The notes beneath the pieces were generated by a model, which saw nothing but the letters and a program-made list of their open reading frames with translations, was not told the origin of the DNA and did not search any database. From the NCBI RefSeq assembly GCF_016920785.2, contig NW_024609839.1:23437085-23501084 (forward strand): DNA of 64,000 bases, given 5' to 3'. The first letter of the stretch is position 1; each line of letters opens with the position of its first letter. The translations under genes and the position numbers were made by a program. Of the stretch, positions 19,397-29,789 are shown in pieces. This DNA is from Ixodes scapularis (taxonomy: Eukaryota; Arthropoda; Arachnida; Ixodida; Ixodidae).

Positions 19397-21206
19397 CAAC
19401 TTATCATGCAGTCTATTTTACTTTATTAAATTATATTAAAACAAAGTTAAAGAGAGCTACACTTTAGCTAGGCTGTACTACTTTTCATATTGCCGCGTCT
19501 TTATCGGAGCTAGAAATGAACGCCGCAACAACGCGGAAGGAACTATGTGCTTCGAACCCCGCACGCCTATACTTCGTTCTACTTTTAAGGAATACCAATA
19601 CCCCATAATTGGTCTTTTTTTTTTACAGCCTTAAACGCTCCGAAATGGTGTCAAATCAATTACTTAAAAAAAATTGCAACGCGAAAAAAAAATTGTTGTG
19701 CAGACGCGTTTTTTAAACGAGCTCGCCCTTCTCCACCTTACCTTCCTGCAATTGTTTTTCTGATTACTTGATGCGACGTAATTGGTGGTTCAATAGGCAG
19801 AAATATTGAGGTTTCAAGTTTTGATTTTTATAACATTTATTATGGCGTGTGTAGGCCTTTTTCGCTTACTCTCGCCTTCAGCCGCCAATTAGGCTTATCC
19901 GGTATTTGTAACAACAAAAAAATAAAACATTTCAACTTGCCAAAAGAAAAACAATAAAGGGGTGACAAAACGAGAATGGGTGACGGTTACGCTTCTATCC
20001 TAAATGCATTACTTTGGCGTGGCGACGGCACAGCAATGTTTTCGCCCATAATGGAATTGACGATACTTCAAGATGGCGACACCCTTGTGAAAAAGGTCTA
20101 GAAACCATGCTTTGTACAACCTTGGCTTGCGCACGACGACGCTGGTTTCGAAATGTAAAAATAAAATTCCGGTAGTGGTATCGTCATGAGGTCAACGCCT
20201 CAATATCGTCTCCTGTCCTCTCATTGTCATATTTCCTTCGGTCTCTCAAAATGACAACGTCCGACGGTTTTGCCGGAAGTGAGTGCAATCTTAGCAACGG
20301 CTGAGAAGAGCGAGTGTCTTTTTCCGTACCAGACGACCTTTCGTACTTAGGGAGATGGTAGTTGAACGTTCACGGACGTTGGGTCCTGTACCGCGCGAGA
20401 CGCTGGATCGAGTGCCGGGAGATCGCGATAAGGACGCTGTCGGGTCGTGGTACTCACACCCGCTTCAAATTTGTAACTCCTCGACAACGCAGACTGTTAT
20501 GGTTGCGTTGCATGCGGCCGAGTAGTTGTCCTGCAGGAAACGTCTTCCAGCAACGCCTTCCTTTCCGTTTTATTCTTTCGAAGCTTCATAGAGCAGCACT
20601 TTCGGATATGCCAGTGCTGGGACAGTCCCTGGTGCAAACACTGAAGCGACATCGCCCCACACGTCGCATATTAAAATCCGCTGCACTTCGCCTTCCACTG
20701 TCCCGCTTCGGACCAGCAATTAATCGAAACTCGGAACGGACGTTCCTCGTCCGCCCACGCACGCACTGGCGCTGCGGAGCGAAATCCGAGAGCTAGTGCC
20801 TCATGGACGAGGAGAGAAGAGGAAAAGATGCAGGACACTCTCGCTTGAAGACCGACGACCAGTTCGCGCTTTCCACTTTTCACCCACTTCCTTCTCTCCC
20901 CCCTTCTACCCTGCCCACTGTTGCCCGTTTCCTCCTCCCCATGGTGAGGGGGATCTTCTGCCTTGCAGAATGTCGAGTCTGGTCGTCGGCCTTTAAGCGG
21001 CAGGAAAAAAAAGGAAAAAAGAAGAGGGCAAGGAAATGCTCCAAGCCATTCTTGACATCACCGAGGAGCACGGGAATTTCAAATACGGCTATCTCAAAAT
21101 ATGTGTTTTTTTTTTTATATGTCTATACTTTGTTTTCAGGCTCCAAATGTTGAGGGTGATGCCTCAGTACCATGTACAACTGTTCGGAATATAATATAAA
21201 CATATA
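19397..21206. other. Downstream of M13 gene; no supported gene
   Basis: No strong polyadenylation signal right after the stop; AATAAA occurs at about 19922 and 19952. A GC-rich patch at 20250-20800 contains short ORFs, including an ATG frame at 20354 starting MVVERSRTLGPVPRE, but none resembles a known protein. It could be a promoter or first exon of an unseen gene. Confidence 0.35.
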
Positions 21207-21350
21207 TATACAGGGTCCGATCGAAAAAAGTAAACCCTACTTTTCGGCCCGCATAAAAAAACTACGCATCGCAGAACGCTCAAACTTCGCCAGAATGTAA
21301 CCCTAGCGGTCCAATCAAGATTCCTAAGTTTCAGAACATGAGCTTACCTG
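21207..21350 (+). repeat. TA-CAGGGT-type transposon end fragment
   Basis: Starts with ACAGGGTCCGATCGAAAAAA and continues through 'gcataaaaaaactacgcatcg'. It aligns with 37198-37330 (acagggtattctttgccgc, aactaggcatcgccgaacgc, then 'cgctagaggtcc'). Both look like one end of a mariner-type element. The opposite ends were not located. Confidence 0.5.
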
Positions 21351-21386
21351 AATCAAAAGAAAAAAAACGAGAAATCTCTACGGGGA

Positions 21387-21685
21387 GGCTCCGACCACGG
21401 AGAGACGCAGACGGAGGCCGTCTGCTTCGCGTTGCATCGCATAGGTGGCGCCACCACCTATGCGGGTTGGCGGGTTATCACGGGCATCTGCCGGGCTTGG
21501 CGGCGAATTCGGAATTGTTCGCTATCATTTCTGAAATTTCACTTACGCACTGCTTTTCACTGCAACGGAAATAAAGATTACACGCTCTAATTTGTGATAC
21601 CTTGGTGCATTTGCTCGGGCATAACATTTCTTCATGCTAATTATTTTAGCAGATGTCGTTTGCTTTGCTCTTCGCAAACCCGAAC
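21387..21685 (+). repeat. Left arm of a 299-bp inverted repeat around a transposase
   Basis: Pairs with 23670-23968 on the opposite strand: same length (299 bp), no net indels, about 26 mismatches by eye (roughly 90% identity). The arm itself contains two short perfect-looking palindromes: one around gcagacggaggccgtctgc and one around cataggtggcgccaccac. With the transposase between, this looks like a long-terminal-inverted-repeat transposon. Confidence 0.85.
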
Positions 21686-21781
21686 ACCGGTTCTCCCGTT
21701 GATTACTTTTAATCTCTACCGTGTTTCATTGCACTTTCCTGCCTGATGAGGTGATTAACCCAAAAGCAACGCTCGGACGTC

Positions 21782-22940
21782 GTGGTTTGGTATTTAAAGC
21801 GCAAAAGCTTTAAGGATGCTCGCCGCCGATACCGTCGAGTGCACCGTTCCAGGCCGCCGTCAAAAAGAACCATCTGGAAGTGGGTCCAGCGTTTTGGCGC
21901 AGTGGGCAGCGTCGCGAACAAGAAGCACGTTTTCGCCAACACGCCAGAGAAAGAGCAGCTCGCGTACGGGATCATGGGTGCTTTCGAAGCGGACCCGCAC
22001 CTGTCCGCGAAGAGAGCGGCGAGTTTGTTTGGAGTTTCAGATTACACTGAGCGCCGGATTCTTCGCCGACACAACCTGCATGCCTACAAGGTTCACGTTC
22101 TCCACGAGCTGAAGCCTGAGGACTATGCAAGACGGCTCGATTTTTGCCGCGAAGAGATCCTAAGGATCGCGGCCAAACCCTCCCATCTGGACTTCCTTTT
22201 GTTCTCGGACGAGGCCGTCATTCACCTCGACGGAAATGTCAACGCTCAGAACTGCCGGTACTGGAGCAACGGCAAACCGCACTGGACATGGGAGAAGTCT
22301 GTGTACTCTCCCAAGGTACGGAGACTTCTCCATTGAGAAGTCTCCGTACCTTGGGACGGAGACTTCTCAATGTCTGTCTGACAACAACACCCTCCCTCCA
22401 GATCTCGCACCAGACAGTTGAGAAGTCTCCGTACCTTGGGACGGAGACTTCTCAACTGTCTGGTGCGGGATCTGGAGGGAGGATGTTGTTGGGCCTTTTT
22501 TTTTTCGATGAGTCTGTGACGGGCAGAAGTTATATGCGCATGTTTGAGTAGGAGTTTCTCCCCGAGCTCGAGGCCCTCCACATGCAACGACAAGTTTGCG
22601 TAATCATGCAAGATGGAGCCCCCCACACTGGTGGACCTCCGTCAGGAAATGGTTAAGTGACACCTTTCCTGGACGCTGGATGGAAAGAGGCTCGCCCAGC
22701 ACGCCATGGCCACCGCGATCCCCTGACCTAACAATTAGTGATTTTTTGCTATGGGGGTTCATCAAGTCACAGGTCTACACCGACCGAATCTCCACCCTCA
22801 ACATCCTCAAGCAATGCATTGAGGCTGCCTTTCTTCTCATTACGCACGAAATGAGGGCTGCGGTGTTTGCCGAATACGAGGCGAGACTTGGACGTTGCAC
22901 CTGGAAGCTGGGAGGTCACGTTGAGGCAGAACCGTAGGAC
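21782..22940 (+). pseudogene. Mariner-type transposase (HTH plus DDE), broken
   Basis: DDE transposase of the Tc1/mariner superfamily with an N-terminal helix-turn-helix region of the DUF4817 type (KRKSFKDARRRYRRVHRSRP, then TIWKWVQRFGAVGS). First catalytic Asp: FSDEAVIHLDG (about 22204-22236). Second: VCVIMQDGAPPH (about 22593-22628). Third: RSPDLTISDFLLWG (about 22717-22760). The frame is intact from 21782 to 22310. It is then destroyed by the palindromic block at 22310-22491 and resumes as WREDVVGPFF-type sequence with two more frame changes and a stop after YMRMFE. The last 70 codons (22725-22937) are open. Not functional as it stands. Confidence 0.8.
22310..22491. repeat. Nested palindromic rearrangement inside the transposase
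   Basis: Two hairpins in series. The first has 21-nt perfect arms (22310-22330 and 22335-22355) with a 4-nt loop. The second has 51-nt arms (22382-22432 and 22441-22491) with two mismatches and an 8-nt loop. The motif acggagacttctcaa occurs three times forward and twice reversed. The right arm of the second hairpin is the transposase coding sequence itself (VWCGIWREDVV-type), so the left arm is an inverted copy of it. Confidence 0.9.
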
Positions 22941-23669
22941 TACGGTGTTGCCTTCCAGTGCCTGCCCCTGACGCACTCCACATACCTTCATCTGGAAGCA
23001 AGAATAGCTTCCGCCATGTGTGCGTTCTTTTCCCGTTTTTATTTTGTTTACCTCTGACAAATGGCCCTTTTTAGGGCTGCCAATTACGGTTGTCGTCTGC
23101 TGAGCTACTGCTGCTCGGCGCTCTCCCGTGTCTCTCATATCTGGTGTCTCCGGACCATGCAAATGGTGAACCTGGTTCTTTGACGGTGCAGCTTAATTGT
23201 CCAGCATTTAATCTAAATACCTGCAAATCAAAGGTACTGAATTCCTTTAATAATACTAATAATAATAAATTTGATCGTGTTCGAGACTCGGCATAATGAG
23301 TAAACCGGGTCACAAAGTCGCTGACTTGGCATCTTCTGCCTCTCCCTTTTTTAATTTTCATTGTCATCAAAAAACAGAAAAAAAAGAAGAAAGAACCAAG
23401 TACGCAAACATAAAAAACGGTACAGAAGTTAAAAAAGGGAAATATATCGGCCCAGCTGAAGTTCATCTGCAACCGAAAGGAGGCTCCTCTGCCGGCGGAG
23501 CCCAAATATTGTAACTTTAAAAAAAAATTAATTAGGTTATAAACGGTTTATTGGCAGTGAGCAGACTTGGCCACTAGAGGAAGCTACCACGTCCATACCG
23601 AACTTCACATAATCTGCAGCACCAAGTGTTGAATGTGCTACCGAACGGGAAGAATAGGTGCGCCGCGCC
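22941..23669. other. 3' interior of the mariner-type element
   Basis: Between the transposase and the right inverted arm. No domain recognised. It contains a short ATAATA-rich patch (23249-23270) and an ORF at 23296-23514 starting MSKPGHKVADLASSASPFFN that matches nothing known to me. Confidence 0.35.
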
Positions 23670-23968
23670 GTTCGTATTTGCGAAGAGCAAAGCAGACGAC
23701 ATCTGCTAAAATACTTAGCATGAAGAAATGTTATGCGTGTGCAAATGCACCGAAGTATCACAAATTAGAGCGTGTAATCTTTATGTCCGTTGCAGTGAAA
23801 AGCACTGCGAAAGTGATACTTCAGAAATGATAGAGAACAATTCTGAATTTGCCGCCAAGCCCGGCAGATGCCCGTAATAGCCCGCCAATCCGCATAGGTG
23901 GTGGCGCCACCTATGCGATGCAACATAAAGCAGACGGCCTCCGTCTGCGTCTCTCCGTGGTCAAGGCC
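23670..23968 (-). repeat. Right arm of the 299-bp inverted repeat
   Basis: Reverse complement of 21387-21685 at roughly 90% identity. Outside this point the two flanks share no similarity, so 21387 and 23968 are the probable element ends (about 2.58 kb in total). No clear target duplication. Confidence 0.85.
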
Positions 23969-24869
23969 TACACTATACTATCACCAACTAAACCAATCGC
24001 CCACAAAAAAAAAGCACGATGGCGGCACATTTACACTGCATGATTGATTTAGTCGGGGACACCAGACGGACAAATGCGGTATGAGCTCCGTGACGATGCA
24101 CATTCGGCGCTGATTGATTGGTGGCTCCATCGAGTGGTAGTGTAGACTGCGGTCGGAAGTCAAATAAAAATCAGTATAGTTCTGTTTCATCTTCGGCTTG
24201 CCTCCCGGAATGCTCCAGTAGAATCTCCTAACCGGACAGGTGCTTACGTCTGGAATGTTTTAACGCGATGGCGATTAGGATCTCGTGTCGCAGAAAATCC
24301 GATGTCGGCGTCAGTGGGACCGTAAAATCCCCTAATGCAACGCGCGCAGCCCCGTGTGACATCATACGACGCCATGTGACATCACGTCACACGTGACGCT
24401 ATCGACTAGGCCACGCACACGCGTTTGCACGGCTTCGGAACGAGCGCGGATTGATATGAGAAGGCTTTGCGAACGGCGCCCGATAAGTCTATCGCGTTCC
24501 ACTCCTAAAGGCGAAGCTGAAGCGTCCGCCAAGTTTTTTGCCGACGCAATTTCTGTGGAAAAGTAACCGCCAGTGCCAGCATCCAGGCAAAGACCTATTT
24601 GTCACCGCCGCACTACGTACGTTACCTTAGTTGTAGTAGGATCAAGCTCAAGTATCTCCAAATATCATTTTCAGCCTTACATCTGTCCACCTTTTGTTTT
24701 CGATTCCCGACATTCCGCCACATGAGTGGCGTGCAGTGCAGAGTGGTCCACTCCACAGAATTTCGTGACCGACAGTCCGCGCTGTTTTGCGTGTGGCTTC
24801 AATTGTAGGCAATCTGCGAGGTCCAACTCCCGCAACCGTTGTCTTCTAAGCGTAAGTCGTCCCGAAGGA
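23969..24869. other. No gene seen
   Basis: Nothing recognised apart from a cluster of TGACATCA/CACGTGAC-like motifs at 24355-24400. Confidence 0.35.
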
Positions 24870-24873
24870 TCCT

Positions 24874-25035
24874 AGATGATGTCAAGCCAGCAGAGCAAGT
24901 CGACTACAACAGGTACAGCTTTTGATGTCGCGACGTCCCCTTTCAGCCTGCAGGAGACCTGGTGTGGACGTCGACACTGACACGGCACCGCGGTCTAGGC
25001 GAGAAACTGCTAAAACGCTACTTTGGAAGCTAAAT
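24874..25035 (+). pseudogene. Ty3-type retrotransposon integrase C-terminus remnant
   Basis: One frame reads DDVKPAEQVDYNRYSF, stop, CRDVPFQPAGDLVW and then TRHRGLGEKLLKRYFG, ending in a stop. The block 'PGDLVW....R..GL.EKLL.RYFGP' is the characteristic C-terminal integrase segment of many Ty3/mdg4-type pol proteins in arthropods. The catalytic integrase core is absent. One internal TGA and an extra alanine in PAGD mark it as decayed. Confidence 0.7.
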
Positions 25036-25112
25036 ATGCTTTGCCACCTTGTTGTGATCACAGCTATGCGGAAAAAACAAATGAGGAATAGCAAGAGACG
25101 AAAGCTTACGGT

Positions 25113-25165
25113 GACGTCAGAGCGAGAGCGTCGTCTTTTCCCGCAGACTCCGCGCGGGAGCAGAC
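25113..25165. repeat. Short hairpin
   Basis: Arms gagagcgtcgtct and agacgacgctctc with an inner tcccgc/gcggga pair. Similar agcagacga hairpin material occurs near 5190. Confidence 0.6.
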
Positions 25166-25452
25166 GACGCTCTCTTCACCTTGACTAAAGGGAGACAGCG
25201 GGCAGAGACAAAAGGGTCCAGCCTTTGCGTCTACCCCCTAATCCATCCAATCAGAGCTCTGCGCTCTGACGTCACCGCACGCTCTCGTCTCCTCCTCTCA
25301 TTCAGTTTCTCTCCGTATGCATTGCTTCCCAACCGAAGGCCACCTTCATCATGATGTCTGCCGCACCCGAGGCTGTTTACATCGTCTGCCTCGAGTAACC
25401 GTGCTACGCCCGATAAGATTTTCAAGTCTGGCTTTTGAGTGCTTAGCATTTT

Positions 25453-25915
25453 TATAGTGAAGCTGTTAAAGGCTAGTTTCCCCAGATCGTTCGGGTACCA
25501 AACAATTGTCGACACCCGCGGTCGACACAACACGCTGGTTGCCGCCGTCGTTGATAGATGGCGGTAACTGTCCAGAATGTTGTGTTTGCCGGTTGTCTGC
25601 TTGCCGCCGTCGCTAATAGATAGCGGCAACCTTTCCAGCCTCGGCAAACAGACAACTGGTTGCTGCCGTCGCTCATAGGTGGCGGCAACATCTCTTAGGG
25701 GGAAGAGCGGTAACAGAACGAGTGGCGATGTGTGCAGCAGCGCAAATGGTTCCGCAACCGCTGCGCGGCCGCTATCGCCTAAGGTTCCACTGCCTCGACC
25801 GATTCCGACTCCCTTTACGGAAGAAGAGCAGATCGCCCGCATGGAGGGCCACCACCAAGAACAGAAGCTACAGTTCCGCTGATCTTTCTTCTTCATCTAA
25901 GTTGAAAGGCCAAAA
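25453..25915 (+). repeat. Dispersed repeat with AGC-GAAGCTGT edge, copy near 25.5 kb
   Basis: The left edge 'gtgaagctgttaaaggctag' matches 38083-38100 (gagctgttcatggctag). The right edge 'cagttccgctgatct' followed by 'gaaaggc' matches 38666-38706. Internally, three copies of a 31-bp hairpin unit (gttgccgccgtcg...tggcggcaac) occur at 25538, 25600 and 25659, spaced about 60 bp. Each unit is self-complementary. The superfamily is unknown. The long ORF across it (25231-25896, minus) is not convincing as a gene. Confidence 0.6.
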
Positions 25916-27885
25916 ATGTTTGTCACTTTTTTTTGTAAATTATTATTCTCAAACATCAACATTTTTTTTTTTTTTTTTTTTGCGTGACGGCGTTTGCAGG
26001 CTTGGCTTCGAGGTCACGCCGCTCAATCCGCGCCAAAGCATTTTTATCCAAAAATACTCCAAACGCCTGTAGATGTCACAATCTAAATAAAACCTACTCG
26101 ACCAGTCATTCCATGTCGGTGTCGTTCTTTTAATCACAACGCAGTTTGACATACACTAAAATATCTGGAGCAGCTACTTCCCCGCTACAATTGGGACAGC
26201 CAATCGTTGCAATCTACGGACAGAGCTCGGCGAAAGATGGGGGTGAAAATATGTCTAGTGACGAAAAATAAAAACTGTCTTCGCTTTGGCACTGCGCGTA
26301 GCATTTCCCACTGTTTAGTTATACAGCGCAGAGTGTATAGATATTGTATTTTGTAGGCATAAGTACGTTTTCAGCCTCGTTATTCGCCGAGCTGCCTCCG
26401 TAAATCGGGTTTTCCAACTTTCTTGGCGTGAAAGTCGCTTTAAGATATCTAGAGCGCCTTTTACCACTCATTCTTCTTCGCGAAAGTTCAGTCAATTCTT
26501 AGCCGTCATTGCATGTTCTAGTTTAACTGTTCGGAATCTAGAGCGTGTATCAAAGGTCCCCTAGGACTCTGTGTTCAGTCAGCCCACCCTAGCGGTCGTG
26601 ACGGTTGTTTCGGCGATGTCGACGTCCGTTATTCCAGTTATCGTAATTTTGTTTTGGCACAAGTGCGACCCATTAAAGTTTTGATTTCACAGTGAAGCTG
26701 TATACCTCTACCAGCCAATGAAATTTTCGTTTCGTTGGCGTTTTTAAGCGAAAAACTCCCGGCGAACTGAAGGCAAAACAGCATATCTCTTTTGATATCA
26801 GGCACACAGCGGGCAGCTCAGTATCCGTTTCAATAAAGAAAACCACGTAACAAGCATCAAAACCACATGATGGATGATAAGGCGCGTGTGAACAATGGGA
26901 ACACCCTCCCATGCGTTCCGGTAGAGATTAGGTTTGCAGCTGCTTCGAAAGGGGTTGACGTCATTCGAAGCCCTCCTGTGAAGTACAAACCGCATAATGG
27001 ATGATAACGGCGCCTGCGAACAATGCGAAGCACGTAGTGACGTCACTAGCCTTTCGTATACAAAAGAAGAGCCCGCCAATACCCCGCTTCACCTTCCGTC
27101 CGGACGCAGTGGATGCTACGAGCTATCTTAGCCAATCCAGTTCTGTGGACGCGTGACCCGTGATACACTTTCCGCGCGTCGCTGTGCCCCCTCTCTAAGG
27201 TCACGTGACACTCACAGCCTCCGATTGGCTCCGATGGCTCGTAAAATCTGCGGCGCTTAAACGTAAGATGAAACGGAGTATAGCAAGTGAATTCATTGTT
27301 GCTGCGGCTCCGCCATGAATAGGTTAGGACTCTCGAGGAGCAGCGTGAATCCTAGGAGCAACAAGGGAAAAGAAACGGCAATAAGATTAGCGGCGGCGTG
27401 CTGCGGCCGGCGCCGGCATTTCGTATAGTGGAGTAGGCAATCGTTGCAGTTGATACCACAGCTTCGCTGATCAGCCACCTTCGCAACGTGGACTGGAGCC
27501 CCAATTTTTTTGTTTCAGTTATATATCATTTTGCTGAGTTTCATTCGTGCAAATATCGTTTCTATACTAGCGCGTGTCGTCAGTGCATGATCTATGGTTT
27601 CAAAAAACAAAGAAAACCTACGCCTAATCTTCAATGCCACGTTTATGTCTGTGTGGCCTTGTGGCCAAAACTTTTAAAAATTATAGTTTTTCTTCTTTTT
27701 TTTCCAAAAGATGAACACGCAGGTTAAAAGCTTTGTTGTTTTTTGAACTGGTCTGAAAACAAAATGGTGTACTTGTTTGGCGACAATTAATGTTAATGAA
27801 TTCCGGAATCAAACTGAAATTTCTTATCTTCTTTTTTCGTATTTTTCTTATACAGAATGTGCTTCCTGGATTTTTAATATTAATA
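25916..27885. other. No supported gene (2 kb)
   Basis: Contains a poly-T tract at 25963-25981 and a partial direct duplication (atggatgataa...gaacaatg at 26871-26898 and 26998-27022). A segment at 27455-27515 matches 47605-47660 (gcttcgctg...accttc...gga...ctcc). No ORF with recognisable features. Confidence 0.4.
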
Positions 27886-27893
27886 GTAATAAC

Positions 27894-27932
<39 letters not shown>
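27886..27932. repeat. (AAT)n microsatellite
   Basis: About 15 AAT trinucleotides with one AAC interruption. Confidence 0.95.
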
Positions 27933-27933
<1 letters not shown>

Positions 27934-28198
27934 TTCAACTAAATGTGCCAACAAACAATGATCTTTAGATTGGTGCTTTTGCGCAAATATACGATAGGGA
28001 AGAAATATAAACAGGGTCACACTGAGGATACGCTAACACAAATATAGTGCAAAACACACAAAAAAAATTAAAAATAAATAATGAATTAGTACACCGGCGG
28101 CCGAACTCAGACACTGATGCACATATGTCGAGATCTGAACAGTTGTAGAGAGACTGTATCCAAGAAAAGGGAAAATTGTTGCAGGGTGCGCGAATTAA

Positions 28199-29353
28199 AA
28201 AAGTGAAAGCTGCTTACAACTCCCTGTAACGCCGAATTAGAGCGCAGCTCTTGAGGAGGAGGAGGGAAGGGCACTGGGGGGGGGTTAAACTAACCAGGGG
28301 GGGTCACGTGACCTTGGGGGTCACGTGACCCCCAATGCCGATGATGTCATCACTGACGTCATCAGTGACGATGACGATGCGGGTACCGATGACGTCATTA
28401 GTGACGTCACTGAAGACTTCACCAGTGATGATGACGATGACGATGCGAATGTCGGTGACGTCATCAGTGACGTCGCTGATGACGTCATCAGTGATGATTA
28501 CGATGACGATGCGGATGTCGGTAACGTCATCAGCGATGATGACGATGACGATGCGGATGCCGGTGACGTCATCAGTGATGATGACGATGACGATGCGGAT
28601 GCCGGTGACGTCATCAGTGACGAGGACGATGTGGATGCCGGTGACGACATCAGTGACGTCACTGATGACGTCATCAGTGATGATGACGATGACGATGCGG
28701 ATGTCGGTAACGTCATCAGTGATGATGACGATGACGATGCGGATGCCTGTGACGTCATCAGTGATGATGACGATGGCGATGTGGATGCCGGTGACGTCAT
28801 CAGTGATGATGACGATGTGGATGCCGGTGACGTCATCAGTGATGATGACGATGACGATGTGGATGTCGGTGACGTCATCAGTCACGATGACGTCATTGGG
28901 GGGTCACGCGACATCGGCGGGGGTCACGTGACCTAAGGGGAGTCACGTGACTTCGGGGGGTCACGTGACCTCGGGGGGGGTCACGTGCCCCCCACGAGGT
29001 CACGTGACCCCGGTGGGGGGCTCGCGCGGTGCATTATGGGACATTTCCCATGATGCACCGGGGTCACGTGACCTCGGGGGGGGTCACGTGCCCCCCCACG
29101 GTCACGTGACCCCGGTGGGGGGCTCGCGCGGTGCATTATGGGACATTTCCCATGATGCACCGGGGTCACGTGATCTTGGGGGGTCACGTGCCCCCCCACG
29201 AGGTCACGTGACCCCGGTGGGGGGCTCGCGCGGTGCATTATGGGACATTTCCCATAATGCACCGCGCGGTTACGCCGACGCCGACGGCGACGGCGACGCC
29301 GACGGCGACGCCACTCAAGCCGGAAACGGGCCCCTAAGAGCTGCGCTCTAAAA
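28199..29353 (+). mobile_element. CRE/E-box minisatellite element, copy A
   Basis: Starts aaaaaagtgaaagctgctta, with an inverted pair near the ends: TTAGAGCGCAGCTCTT (28235-28250) and AAGAGCTGCGCTCTAA (29336-29351). Internal order: GTCACGTGAC pairs (28301-28330); a tandem array of 42-bp (some 36-bp) units at 28335-28890, each of the type gatgacgatgacgatgcgga + tgccggtgacgtcatcagt; more GTCACGTGAC sites; three copies of a 102-bp unit containing gcattatgggacatttccca (at 29031, 29133, 29235); then a (CGACGC)n tail. I count about 14 perfect TGACGTCA palindromes and about 9 GTCACGTGAC palindromes. No transposase. ORFs up to 203 codons on both strands follow from the unit length being divisible by 3. 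Confidence 0.75.
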
Positions 29354-29789
29354 CACACACACAAACATATACATATATACATATATAAAGTTATGGCGGC
29401 GTCACGCATGCGCCGAACGCTCGCTGAGGTCAGTCTATTATTCACGGCGAAAGTCAGCCAGGATTTGACTTGTGCAGAGTGTCTGCTGCTGAAGTTTACA
29501 ATACCTTTTGTAGACATCTCAAGTTTGGTGCCTAAAAGAGATCTTGTCTACAAGTCATAGATTATTTTACAGAAGCGTGAGAATGGTAAACTTAACAAAT
29601 TATCAACAGAAATTATTCTTTTTTTACTTAAGGTTGTAAAGAGTGCTATTTAATCTGCTCATTTCCCGTGTAAAGTTAATTTTCAAGTAAATTTTCGCTG
29701 TACTAGTGGTTTGTATATATATATATATATATATATATGAACGAATATATATATGAACGAATATATGAACGAATATAACTGATCGCGGC
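29354..29789. other. Single-copy-looking spacer ending in (TA)n and GAACGAATATAT repeats
   Basis: 29716-29737 is a TA microsatellite followed by three GAACGAATAT(AT) units to 29778. The Ty3-type coding sequence begins right after it. Confidence 0.6.

Noticed and set aside
20362..20796. 144-codon ORF in the GC-rich patch
   Set aside because: No recognisable motif and no ATG context or splice support; a shorter frame overlaps it. Left as an unassigned stretch.
25231..25896. 221-codon minus-strand ORF
   Set aside because: It runs across a repeat with three self-complementary units and shows no domain or conserved pattern; the frame is open by composition.
28325..28936. 200-codon Asp/Met/Ser-rich ORFs in the 42-bp arrays as genes
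   Set aside because: All arise from a repeat unit divisible by 3 and appear in several frames on both strands at once.
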